Shown: piece by piece, positions 48,584 to 59,057 of the stretch
Layout: every line of letters begins with the position of its first letter
Position numbering within the stretch: the first letter of the stretch is position 1
NCBI RefSeq assembly: GCF_021134715.1
Contig: NC_060019.1
Span: forward strand, 3,472,001 to 3,536,000
From: Daphnia pulex
Taxonomy: Eukaryota > Arthropoda > Branchiopoda > Diplostraca > Daphniidae
DNA: 64,000 nucleotides
Reading direction: 5' to 3'
Position numbers and translations under genes: made by a program
The notes under the pieces: generated by a model
The model's input: only the letters and a program-made list of their open reading frames with translations
Database searches by the model: none
What the model was told of the DNA's origin: nothing

Positions 48584-48650
48584 TTGTTGTAGTGGTTGGC
48601 GAGCTAAGCTAGCAAGCCACAGGTTGTGGGTTCAAATCCCACTGAAGTCT
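48584..48650 (+). repeat. tRNA-derived sequence (SINE head or tRNA pseudogene)
   Basis: GTTGTAGTGGTTGGCGAGC matches a Pol III A box. GTGGGTTCAAATCCCAC forms a perfect 5-bp T-arm with the B box. The acceptor stem does not pair, so this is not a functional tRNA. Confidence 0.6.
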
Positions 48651-48899
48651 CGATAACCTTCAATTTTCGAGAGGAACTAATTAGTTTTATTTCCGGGGTT
48701 TCAATCTCCGTATCTGGTGAAACGGAAAAATTTGGTTTTTTACCCCGTATAAAGTGTGGTGGTTTTAACAGTGAAGTTAGGTTGGCGGCAGAAACAAAAC
48801 AACTGAAAATAATATTACAGGTGAATTTAAAAATAAAACTAGAAAAATTGTTATAATCCGATAAATAGACTGCGAAATCATTTGTTGATTAATTCCGTT

Positions 48900-49439
48900 T
48901 ATTAACGGAATTTGGTATTTTTTTTGCCGGCTTTCAGACCCGCATGGCCAAAAAACAAATAAATTTGTAGGAATTTTTTTCAAAAAATTCAATCGTTAAT
49001 ACCTCGGCTTTTGAGCCGAGTATTTAAAAAGTTGAAATGTGATTGTTTGAAGAGGTTGGCTATCCCATCATTTTAAACTAATAAGAATATTTTTATGTGC
49101 AGCAGTTGAAGAGAAAACGGCTGTATAAAAACAAAAACAAAAAAATCAAATTTTGGCTGGACCCACAGTTCTTCTGAGATACTCCCAAACCAAAAAGAGG
49201 TAGGCGATTGCGGTTTTCACCAATCGACTAAGCGAAAAAAAAATTAACAAAATAAACCATCTATTTGTTTATTTTTAAAAATCCTAGCAATGATTTTCTG
49301 AAAATCCCCCAAAACGGTCTGTTTGAGTTGCGGGCAGCTCGCTAAAACCAGGTGGTAATTTTGTCTATTTGTATACACTATATCTAACAATTTGCCTAAA
49401 TTTGTTTGCAAAGTAATTTAAGTAGAAACTGCCAAGTTG
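48900..49439 (-). repeat. 3' flank of chimeric unit, copy D
   Basis: Reverse complement matches 7394-7985 (CCGCAATCGCCTAC region, GATGGGATAGCCAAC, both hairpins) and ends at the same A-run after GCCGGC, beyond which the copies are unrelated. Confidence 0.75.
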
Positions 49440-50465
49440 ATTTAATTCAACATGGCAACCGAGCTGAGAGTGAGTGAATTTAGATCAAAACGAAAGCCAG
49501 TAGCAGACGACGCGTCTTGCTCACTCACAATGCCAACGACTGCATGGTGAAGAGCTCTCCCCACTCTTTCCTTCTTCTAAATGTTCTCGCATAGAAATAT
49601 TTGAGGAGCTCATATGTTGAGTGCTAATAAAAATTCTTGCTACTCTTTTGGCCACTTCTTCTTTAATCTTATTCTTATTCTTAATTAACCCTTTAAATTA
49701 TTCCCTTTAATTATTTTTAATTAATAAATTTATAAAACCTTTTGCAAAGGCCAGTTGCTTCCAATGAGAATAATTGCATACGCTTGTCGTCCTTTTTCAC
49801 ACACCAACCTTTCTTCCAGTACGTTATCCAGAATTAGTTGTTGAACTAATCTAAAGGCATTATCAGTTTTCCAACCTGAACCTTTGCCGTACAGTGCACA
49901 ATCCTTAATATCTGTAAATAACAAAATATATTGGATTACTTTAATTTGTTGATAACATATCGACACAAATTAAATTACCGCCGGTATGCAAGCTCCTCTT
50001 TTTGTCGGCGCGGAATACATCCACGATAAATGAAATTGTGAAACGAGTCGAGAAATTTTACATAACAGTTTCCCTTACATCACAAACATGTTGTATGACG
50101 TCAACTTCTTTATATATGGCCTAAATTAAAATTTCACAGATTAAAATGTTATGTTAATAACGCGTAACGTTTACATACTTCAGATGCGCAAATGTCGCAA
50201 ACGGCTGACGAATTACGATCACATGGTCGTGGTGTTTCATCTAAGAAATGTGCAATTCTGACGTTTCGACAAACTTTGCGGTTTTCACAGAACAACACCA
50301 TTTCTTTGACGGCTAACTTCTCCTGCACGTGAGCTTTCTCAATGCCTGCACGTGAGCAAGTTTAGTCCCGTGTTCATCTAAAATTTAAAAATTTGAATAA
50401 ATATTGCAATTCTTTATTAAAATTGCGGTAATTAAAAGTTACCATAATCAATGATAAATGATAAA
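49440..50465 (-). pseudogene. RecQ helicase pseudogene (BLM/RECQ1-like RQC region)
   Basis: Minus-strand exons: a short exon ending IIDYG at about 50440-50465; 50377-50179 with EMVLFCENRKVCRN and CDICASE, the zinc-binding Cys set of RecQ; about 50122-49982 with VDVFRADKKRSLHTGG and one TAA upstream; 49921-49730 with ALYGKGSGWKTDNAFRLVQQ and AYAIILIGSNWPLQ, the RQC winged helix; and a likely last exon 49690-49440 (STQHMSSSNISM). Introns have GT-AG ends. A 23-bp tandem duplication in the zinc exon shifts the frame. The helicase core is absent except for its last codons. The intron after IIDYG is uninterrupted here, unlike at 36223. Confidence 0.85.
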
Positions 50466-52233
50466 TGAGTTTTAGTCCGTAAAAAAGGAAGTAAATGTCC
50501 CGTAAATCGACTGAATAGTTTTCAAGGGCTGTAATCCATTCCATGAGTCCGTAACAGCCGACAAAAAATCCACTTGGATGAAGCATGGATATGAAGATGG
50601 GTTTCCCCTTGGTGTACACGTAAACGATACGGTGGATTAGTGTAACTAAGGGGGTGTATTTCCCACCTTGTGATCCTTGGTCATCATTCTTCAACTGTAT
50701 TTGGCATTTTAAAGTATTTGCCAGGTACAATTCCTTCCCGAACACATTTTTAAAAAAATTTATCCATAATCAGTGACACGATGCAGTGACCCCACACCCA
50801 CCCAGCATCGGACGAGTTTTAATGTCATCGAGGAGAGTCTAATCGACGAAACACAACCAGACCATCGACACGCCATACCAGCAGGAAACCAAAAAGACCA
50901 AAGAGGAAATTGGTTCGTTAAGTACAAAAGAAGGAACAGACCAGAGGTTTAACGTCGCCAATTTCTCGTTCGCAAAGCGTGCTTCATGCTCATTTCCATA
51001 TCAAGTCTATCGGAACTGCACACATTCGATTTCATCGCGCCCGTGGGATATTTGACACGGTATATCGCGACCCACAACAATACACGGCGTCGAGAACAAC
51101 GTCAAATTCCAATTAGTTTGTTACTCTTATTAAACGCAAGGGGGGGGAGGGGAGTTTTTCGTTTAAAAAGATCAGGAGAAGGTTCTCCCGGGCGCAGACT
51201 CGTGATGCATCATCGCGAGCATGATTGATACCACACGAGACGAATTATATACCTCTCTCCCCCCTTTTTAATAGATTGTTATTTCTTTGATTTTTTTTGG
51301 TTATTATTATTATTCTTGGACAACGATTATTCCTTGGACAACGATGAGAGAAATGCCCTCCACTACGTCGAACGTAACCAGCAAGGACTAACCGAAGAAA
51401 TTGTAGATCGACTGAACGCTCCACGTAATCCAGCGAAATCTAGACGTCCGCTAATCTTTTTAATAGTTTTCATCCGTGGCTTTTTTATCTTCGACTCTCT
51501 TTGTTCACTTCAATCAGTTTGTGTTTGGTTTTGGTTTTCTTATTTAACATATTCAAGATTTGATTAATTCGTCTGCTGCATGACAAAAAAAAAATTGGCC
51601 ACCGGTAAAATGATTTAAACAAGACTATTTTTATCTACTTCTTATTTTAACCTCCACGCCATTTTAAACTTCAATTTCTCTAACGAGACCCGGTATACTC
51701 TCCTACGCATTTGAAACAAATCCTATGACATGGCGAGTTTTTTTTTTAAATTTGTTTCGTGATTTAGTTGTCAATGATACCAGTATATAAAACTTAAAAC
51801 ACATCAACACACAACTTGAAATCGTTTAACGTTTGATTACTGACCAAAATGACCCTCCATGTTGGTGCGATTCATGTTTCCAGATTCCATAGTTGCATCC
51901 GACATTATGCAAATTATCCAATTTGCCAACTGACATCTAACATTGTCTGAAAGAGTTTACTAGTAACTATGCAAATCTTCAATAATGATTAATGTTGGCT
52001 CGCAGAAAATAAATGGACATGTTTGACTCGCGAGTTCTTATTCAATATGGCAAGTTTCGGTGAAATAAAAATCGACTCAACAGCTGGGTAAGCTAACGAA
52101 AACATACTACTTCAATAAATCGACAGCTTGAATCCATTTAAATCCTCTCTTTAATTTGTACAATAAAACTACCTAGTCGTGATACTGTCAGAAAGTTGGA
52201 CGCTCGTTTACCCCAACCAGATAATCGCTACCC
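50466..52233. other. No supported gene; two open segments
   Basis: 50466-50745 (-) continues open upstream of the RecQ exon (LHPSGFFVGCYGLMEWITAL) but is unrecognised. 51316-51450 (+) encodes RNALHYVERNQQGLTEEIVD in an open frame, also unrecognised. Confidence 0.3.
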
Positions 52234-52755
52234 TCAATGTATTATTTTGACTTTGTTCCTACCTTGTTTATCTCGCCCATCTTTCCATCCACACGTCGGC
52301 ACAGAGTTGTGATAATTGGTGTTCATTTTCTCCATGCAGATCTCAGCAAGACGTCGCATCACCGGTGAAACCTGTTGGTCAACAACATAAAGAAAAAAGC
52401 CCGTTACATTCGCATGGTTTATAATAGCAGTCGCAGTCTGTCGCCTTAACCACGTCGCCACCACGTCTGCCAGATGAATCCAAAGAATAGATAAAACAGA
52501 CATTGCATTTACCTGGATTCCCGCTCTATTCCTAGAGGATTGGCAATAACCTGCGAGTTCAAAATCCTCCTAATTGGTGTCCAGTAGCTCGGTGACAGTT
52601 GCCTTTGTGCTGGAAGCCACTGGATATACATCTGGTCTGCATGCCGACGCATTCCGGCAGTGATCGCTTGTTGCACGGCACCATTTTTGCACTGTCAAGT
52701 AAATTAAAATAACATATTCACGACGCTTGACTTCATTCCCGACGTGATGGATCAC
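52234..52755 (-). other. Open coding-like region of unknown identity
   Basis: The minus strand gives CRATSDHCRNASACRPDVYP, a stop, then SILWIHLADVVATWLRR, FLYVVDQQVSPVMRRLAEIC to 52234. Composition looks coding; one stop and a frame change. Family not recognised. Confidence 0.25.
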
Positions 52756-54589
52756 TCAGTTATCCACTGACACTCCAAAAGGAAACTTCCTTTTGTCTCA
52801 GTGCTAGAACTGCTGCTGCTGCTGAACTGCAATACGCCCAAGTGAATCTCAAAGTCCATTTGTCAGCTGTGGGATGGCTCACCCTCGATTTAGTGCATTT
52901 AGGCAAAACCGGTTAGGCACTGATCGACATGAGTCGGTTTATTCGTCTAGGTAGTAACTGCGATGAGCTAATGACTCATAAGCTTTCAAATCTGTAGTAA
53001 TTAAAAGCACATTCACTTTGGGACAGTAACTTGAATTAAATACATTTAACCAACTATGTACAGTATGTATAAACATCCTAATCCTAATTTTAAAAAATAA
53101 AATAAAATGGGTATAAGAGTAAGTCTGTTGAGTAGAAAGAGGTATAATTTGGTATATAGATTTCGACTCACACACTCACTCAACACCTTGACGTGCAATC
53201 TATCAAGATTGTCTTCAGAAGCCTGCCCAAAATCTCGGTACGACCAAATTCACAATGAGAGCAGATAAAAAGGAAAAGTAAACACTTCTCACCTTAGAAA
53301 ATCAGAGACAACAGCGTCGCTATTTATTAGGACGATGGTCAGTTGGAGACGGCAGCAGATGTCTGGTCCTCATGTGTGACTGTGTGAGTCGCCTATGTAG
53401 CGAGTCGGTGACGTGTCCACTACTTGATAGAAAGTATCCCAAAATACTCGATTCATTCATCACAAAAGACCTGGAGGGGGAGGGGTCGAACACGAAAATA
53501 AAATTTTGGAATTGAAAAAAAAATTTAATTAAAACTTAAATCGATAGTGTCGATGCGGATGAAATTCGAACACATGGGGGCAGAGCACAATAGATAAGCA
53601 GTCTTTTCCACCACTCTCGACCACCAAGCCTAAGAAATAATGTTGAGGAATAATTTGAAAAATTAAGTTAACGACATCACTGAGTAAATATTAATAAACA
53701 AATAAACACATATACTTTGACAGCTTTTTTTTCGACAACAGTTTCCAGCATTTCAAGACCGCCTTCAACAAGTTGCTTAGAACGAAAAACGTTACACGAT
53801 TACGCTGATGCAGCCTAATTTCAACATTATTATCAGGGTCATTTGAATCACAAGGGAATAATGACGGGCTTTGGGGGTTTCAATCTTTCACTTTGTCCAG
53901 ACGCGGATACTTTTACAACTAACAAATTCTTCGGGCTTCGGAAATCGGAGCTCTTCTCTGTTCTCTATTCTCTTCCAAGTCAAAACACAATAAAAAATTG
54001 AAACTTTTCTAGCCCGAATATTTTTAGTTTTCAAGTCCAACATTTTACCCGATTGTATATACCAACTGGTCCATATTTCATTTATTTTTATTTTTAACGT
54101 TTACGTGTCTCTTTAATACATTGTCTCCGCAATTCGTCAAATGTCAATCATATTTTCTTCATTCTATCTGACTTCGTCAATCGTCCGACCCAGTATATAA
54201 ACTTCTGGGCGTCTTCGTGAGTAGCAGACATCACGAACAGCTGAACACAACCTGAAAACAAACGTGAAAGGTGCCGGACAACAATCACTCACTTGGAGAC
54301 TAAAGGCTTGCCCATATCGACACTTGGTAGCAAAATGTTCGCAATTTTGGGTGAGCAGCACATGATAAAACATCAAACGATCTCCCCTGAGAAACTCCCG
54401 GGCGGCCGGGCCCTTTCAACAATCACGTCAGGTCTGAATGGCCGCAAACAAAAACAATTCAAGCGTACCCCCTTGCGAATCAGACAACATGCACGTAATC
54501 ATTCCCACAACTAGATTAAAATAAAGTGCGTAATAAACTAAGTTCGAAATATAGCCATTAGTAAATTCCTTTTTTCAAAATTAAATTGG
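52756..54589. other. No gene recognised
   Basis: Contains a possible tRNA-Ser-like SINE fragment on the minus strand at 53555-53635 (B box GTGTTCGAATTTC). Otherwise nothing supported. Confidence 0.35.
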
Positions 54590-54590
54590 T

Positions 54591-54606
54591 GGCCCTGAAA
54601 AGGGCC
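54591..54606 (-). terminator. Histone mRNA 3' stem-loop
   Basis: Minus strand GGCCCTTTTCAGGGCC followed by ACCA: a 6-bp stem with TTTC loop, the SLBP-binding element of replication histone mRNAs. It lies 24 bp after the stop of the chimeric histone ORF. Confidence 0.95.
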
Positions 54607-54629
54607 GTTTATTAAAAGACGGGAGAAGT

Positions 54630-55073
54630 TTAAGCCTTGGCGGGTTTGTCGGTCTTCTTGGGCAAGAGAACGGCCTGAATGTTGGGCAGAACACCACCCT
54701 GAGCGATGGTGAAACCAGTTTTCTTGTTGTCACGGGTGGCGTTACCGGCCAACTCGAGGACTTCATCGACCGAGTACTCCATGGGAGCTTCAACGGGAAC
54801 AGGATCAGGACTAGCCGGGCCGAGCGGTATTACGAGAGAGTCGGTACTTGTAAAATCACGGACAAAAGCACTTCCCTTTCGCTGGCGTGGATCTAAATGA
54901 GCCCAATTGACCTGCACTCGTATCAGACTGTAATCGAGTGGGATGTAATCAACCAGCCACACTAGATATTCCATTGGAGGTCGAGTGGTGATTGAGGCTT
55001 CTATCTCGGGAGCCGGCTTGTGGGCTGGTGGTGCCGACTTCTTCGCAGCTTTTCCATTAATTTTGGGGGGCAT
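54630..55073 (-). pseudogene. Chimeric histone-like ORF (H2B-like start, H2A end)
   Basis: From ATG 55073 the frame starts [13 protein letters not shown], close to the H2B N-terminus. It then runs through non-histone sequence ([26 protein letters not shown]) and ends as H2[18 protein letters not shown], then directly [20 protein letters not shown]. The H2A piece lacks the segment between DNKKT and VTIAQGG (about 23 residues) that includes the C-terminal helix and part of the docking domain; the core before alpha-3 is unrecognisable. It stays open for 147 codons (177 from the upstream ATG at 55163). It shares a 290-bp upstream region with the divergent H4. It cannot form an H2A/H2B fold as read, but retains a perfect 3' stem-loop. 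Confidence 0.7.
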
Positions 55074-55289
55074 TCTAGGACTAGGGTAAATCTGATCTGC
55101 GAACTGAAATGTGCTTGGTATTTGTAGGGAACCTACGGACGTTGCGGAGTTTAGCGAGTTCACTGGCTAGGGATTGGTTAGTTCAAAAATGGGAGGGAAA
55201 AGAAAAATGTATAAAGGAAATCCTTTTTGTTGACAAGTGATGGCTGGAGCTCCGAGTTCCACCAATAGGAGTTCAGCTTGAGGATCCAG

Positions 55290-55303
55290 TAGGGCATATA
55301 TTG
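55290..55303 (+). promoter_or_regulatory. Possible TATA element for the H4 ORF
   Basis: GCATATATTGG about 65 bp upstream of the H4 start is at a reasonable position; a second candidate TATAAAG lies at 55210-55216. Neither is proven. Confidence 0.3.
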
Positions 55304-55362
55304 GGACCATAGTGAGTTTAACATCATTTGATATTTTTTATATCTCTGAAACTCATTGTAAA

Positions 55363-55656
55363 ATGACTGGTCGCGGCAAAGGAGGAAAAGGAATCGGCAA
55401 GGGAGGCGCCAAACGTCGTCGCAAAGTTGTGCGTGACACCATCCATAGGGCCATCCGTCGTCTTGCTCGCCGTGGTGGTTTGAAGTGTATTTCTGATCTT
55501 GTCTGCGTGGAAACCCACGTTGTTTTGAAGGTGTTCCTTGAGAACGTGATTCGTGACGCTGTCACCTTCACTGAACACGCCAAGAGGAAGACGGTGACGG
55601 CCATGGACGTCGTCTATGCACTGAAACGCAGGGGCCTGTACGGTTTCGGCGGTTAA
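55363..55656 (+). CDS. H4: Divergent histone H4, 97 residues
   Basis: Starts [20 protein letters not shown], keeping the acetylatable tail lysines 5, 8, 12, 16 and K20. It ends with [26 protein letters not shown]. Compared with the near-invariant 102-residue H4 (plus Met), it lacks about four residues in the alpha-1 run-in (the GITK region) and two near the C-terminus (RT of QGRTLYGFGG). Substitutions include H18R, V43L, R45C, G48D, Y51C, E52V, R55H and G56V in the first-loop/alpha-2 region, normally almost invariant. The frame is fully open, all losses are multiples of three, and a good stem-loop follows, so it may be expressed. Either a relaxed variant or a pseudogene that has kept its frame. 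Confidence 0.9.
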   Translation: MTGRGKGGKGIGKGGAKRRRKVVRDTIHRAIRRLARRGGLKCISDLVCVETHVVLKVFLENVIRDAVTFTEHAKRKTVTAMDVVYALKRRGLYGFGG

Positions 55657-55699
55657 TTTAATTCAAATTTATTATTTTAACTCCGGACTCAATCCAATC

Positions 55700-55715
55700 G
55701 GCTCTTTTCAGGGCC
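55700..55715 (+). terminator. Histone mRNA 3' stem-loop for H4
   Basis: GGCTCTTTTCAGGGCC followed by ACCA, one G-T wobble in the 6-bp stem, 44 bp after the stop. AAAGAAAAAG at 55728-55737 is a candidate U7 snRNA-binding downstream element. Confidence 0.95.
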
Positions 55716-55906
55716 ACCATTTACTTAAAGAAAAAGATTTGTTAACCACTCTTTAAACCATATTCATGTCGACTTTATGCTGCTACAAGAAGTAAATCTT
55801 TTAATCTTGAATTGATTCTTTTGAGCGTCTCTCTCCTTCGGCTAAATGAAAAGATCTGGACGAATTGATTTTTTTAAATTTTAATTCTATTTCAATTTGG
55901 TTATAG

Positions 55907-56478
55907 GCGGCGGCGGTGGAGGCAGCGGTGGCGGCGGACTAAGCGGTCGAGATTTCTGAACCGGCTCTTCCCGTGGCGGTCGGGTCAGAGGTCGAGCAGC
56001 GGGAGCCGGATGATGGGCCATCATCACAAGGAGACGCCCAGTCAATTGTTTTCCGGCAGCAGCACCAGCAGCGTGCGACGCACGTCGCCCGTCGATTTGA
56101 ATCTGGGCGGCGAATCTTTGCCCATGGTGGCCGCCGGCCCGCCGTCCGCACTAGTCATCCCGTCTTCATCACTGCCCATTCCGCGCTTTCCCGACGTCCT
56201 GGTCGAAGCCGACGTGCCGGCCATGATCATCTCGTCGCCGGCCCATCTTCGGCGAACGCAGCAGCAGCAGCAGCAACACCAACGCCAGCCAAATGATGTT
56301 GCTGCTGGCACGACGGGCTTCCGGATGACGTCGGCCGGCCCACCGTCGGCTCAACGTCACCACCGCCCGCCGACTCCCGAAAACATCGATAACGAAGAGA
56401 TGAGCGCCTTACGTCATTTGGCCAGCGAATTGAACGCCGCACTGCAACTCTCCGAAGAGGAAAATCTTCTACTCAAAG
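55907..56478 (+). CDS. Internal exon of an unknown protein
   Basis: An exon bounded by GGTTATAG (55906) and CAAAG|GTCATT (56479) is open throughout in one frame. It starts with an Arg/Trp-rich segment, passes Ser/Pro-rich stretches (SSTSSVRRTSPVDLNLGGES), a poly-Gln run (QQQQQQQHQRQ) and ends in a Leu-rich helix NEEMSALRHLASELNAALQL that could form a coiled coil. It is GC-rich unlike its flanks, which supports real coding use. No other exon of the gene was found. Gene identity unknown; it sits between the H4 gene and the repeat-protein fragment, so it may also be a captured piece. Confidence 0.5.
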
Positions 56479-57015
56479 GTCATTGATTATTTCCTTATCG
56501 GCTTTGATTGATTTCAATTCATTTTGAGTCCGTATCAGCGTAATATTTATGAGATTCATGGCGTGAAGTTATATTTACTATATAAGATCGACTGTTACTT
56601 GGCTTTTTCCAAAATGGCGTCAGCGCAGTCGAGCCCCTCACGAAGAAAAATGTGAGACGTCACGATTTTTTCTCTTTTGTGCTCTTTTTAAAACTCAAGT
56701 AGACAACTTGTTAGTTATATTTGTATAGCTTAACTCAATAATGGTCAAGATGTGGCTCACACATGCCTTTGCTAATTTGGAAAGCTGACTTCTTCATTCA
56801 CTTGATACTCTTATTTCCGTAATGTTCTCTCTGGAGCAAATGTAATTGTGAATGAACCGGAATTTTCACTTGGTGAACATTTTGGTATCCTTTTTCTATT
56901 TTTAACTGCCTAGTTTTCAACCTATCCTATAATGATAATTTCACTTGATCGCTAAATGGATAATAACATGATTCCTTCTTAATTTTGTAAATATTCCATT
57001 CATTTCTCAATTACT
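56479..57015. other. No gene recognised
   Basis: AT-rich spacer. Confidence 0.4.
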
Positions 57016-57240
57016 ATGGTGGATAACAAACCGCAACGCCGGCGTCTTACCACACAACATCATACGCAACAACCGAAGTACTACACCATCAAGACACCCG
57101 AGTACTACACCATCAAGACACCCGAGTACTACACCATCAAGACACCCGAGTACTACACCACCAAGGCACCCGAGTACTACACCACCACGTATGCTGCCCC
57201 AGCCTTTTAGACTGAGGCTCCCAAGTACTACTCCGTTTTT
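57016..57240 (+). pseudogene. Tyr/Thr repeat protein fragment
   Basis: Encodes QQPKYYTIK followed by four PEYYT(I/T)K-type nonapeptide repeats (27-bp DNA repeat), then TTYAAPAF and a TAG. The reading continues after it as TEAPKYYS, so the stop is premature. The PEYYTTKA/PKYYS pattern is typical, as I remember it, of abundant low-complexity extracellular proteins of Daphnia. The signal peptide and N-terminus are missing. Confidence 0.6.
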
Positions 57241-58157
57241 TATTGTCATTTCCTTTTTTTGGTGTGATTTATAAATACATCCGTATATGTCAAATGTAGT
57301 ATCTTGGTTGTTTTTTTCTTGTTTGTCGCTAATCTCCCCCAAAAAGTCACAAAAATGGTTTTTTAATCTTTCAGTGGAATTAAATTTGATTTTTAAAAAT
57401 TTGTTCAAAAAGAGTTTGAATTTTATTATTTGCTCGACAACTGATGGCTATAATGCCATCACTTTTTACCGGGTACATATATATATTTGTTATTGTTGTC
57501 CGTCACGGCGGAATGCCGACATCTGTGCTGCTGCCCGTTTTATATATACATTTGGTCGCATTTGGTTGAATATCTTCCGCCCGCGTCCGTGCTGATGTAC
57601 AGAAAAGAGCAAACAGATTAAATGTATTATATAGGCCCTTATTGCTGGTGGATTTTATATTTTGGCTGCTGCGATTCGAGACATATATATTTTATCGTCG
57701 CTATTTTTCAAAATATATACACACATTCGCACATTCCTGCCGTGCCGAAAAGCATAGCAGCAAATCATTCACATCCCAGTCAAATGTTTTTGAGAGAAAA
57801 AAAGACGACGGGCCGTCACGTCTTTCTGTGGGAAACCGAGCCATTAAAAACTATAAACTCTGAGGGGATGAAGATAAAAAAAAGGCTGTGTGCTGTATAG
57901 ATTATATAGCCGATAGGCTTAAGTTCTTTTCAATAATTTTAAGAGGCCAAAAAAAACTGCTTTCGGTCAGTCTTTTATATATTTTTCCCTTCAGACTCTC
58001 CTTTTCTCGAGGAATGATGATGACGATGGATATGATCTAAAATTTTAAATACAAATAAATAAAACAAAAATTTGGGCTCTAGTATTTAGGAGCCTCCCCG
58101 TAGCAAACTGAAATGTAGCACAGCAATTAAATTCCTTTTTTTTCAAAATAGTTTGGT
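57241..58157. other. No gene recognised
   Basis: AT-rich, with TATATA-rich patches near 57475 and 57690. Small ORFs only. Confidence 0.4.
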
Positions 58158-58408
58158 GGCCCTTAAAAGGGTCGTTTGTTTAAAAGACGAGAGGGACGAA
58201 AGATAAATTTAAGCCTTGGCAGGTTTGTCGGTCTTCTTGGGCAATAGAACGGCCTGGATGTTGGGCAAAACACCACCCTGGGCAATTGTAACACCGGAGA
58301 TAATTGCATGTGACGAGGGATGATACGGGTGATACGCCAAGTAAACTAGGGCGCGCCGGCACCGGCACCGACGAGTTCAGCGTACGAGCCCTTGCGGAGC
58401 ATTCGGTG
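58158..58408 (-). pseudogene. H2A: Histone H2A pseudogene, second copy, truncated
   Basis: Minus strand reads [20 protein letters not shown] then a stop, a deletion, RIIPRHMQL, another deletion with frameshift, and [20 protein letters not shown], ending at the same relative place as the copy 3.57 kb upstream. It is followed by a degraded stem-loop (58158-58173; loop and one pair mutated). The sequence stops at HRM (58408), where the Gypsy LTR begins, so the N-terminal half lies beyond the inserted element, outside the window. Confidence 0.9.
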
Positions 58409-58909
58409 TGTTGTAATCTACTCGAATAAGGAAACACGCGACACACAAAATAGGGGTGCTTACACGAGTATATTCTACTTACACGAAACACGATACCGCG
58501 AGTGAGCCAGGTGTTTAAGCCAAAGCTCTCTCTCAACTTGCTTACGACAGTAAGTCTTACAGAGACGCACTCGTCTCAACCACTACACTAGATCTTCTGA
58601 CTGCTCTTTCGTGTGCCGGCCGTCACATGACAGTCGCGCCCACTGGCGGTCACAATTACAAGGGCCCTCAGGGCACCCACACAACACAGAAAGGGGTTCA
58701 TAGATGGCGTAAGGAGGCAGACGGGGCCGTCTGCAACATTCGGCCCTTCCTGACTCGATTTGGACAATATATACAAGGGAAACAGACAATCAACAAAACA
58801 ATAAAACTTAGCATGACAAGCGCAAACTTTGCAACTTTGTCAAATCGAAACTACACTTGAGACAACAAACAAAACAAAAAAAAAATAAATAAGAGGGGAC
58901 TTAAACTAA
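58409..58909 (-). repeat. 3' LTR of the Gypsy element
   Basis: The plus-strand boundary at 58409 (TGTTGTAATC; sense end ATTACAACA) is set by the break in H2A homology. The inner end is less certain: 58864 (sense TGTCTCAAG) or about 58909, just before a sense-strand purine tract AGGGAAAGGAAAGGA (58910-58924) that would be the polypurine tract. A sense TATATA lies at about 58765-58775. Confidence 0.6.
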
Positions 58910-59057
58910 TCCTTTCCTTTCCCTGATTCTATCCAACCCAAAAAAAACTTAAGATGGGACGGGATAAAATATAAAGAAAGTAAACTGGACAAAACGTACT
59001 CAACACAAACTAGCGAAAAATAGTCGTTGACAAGGGGAGGAGGGAGATATACACAAA

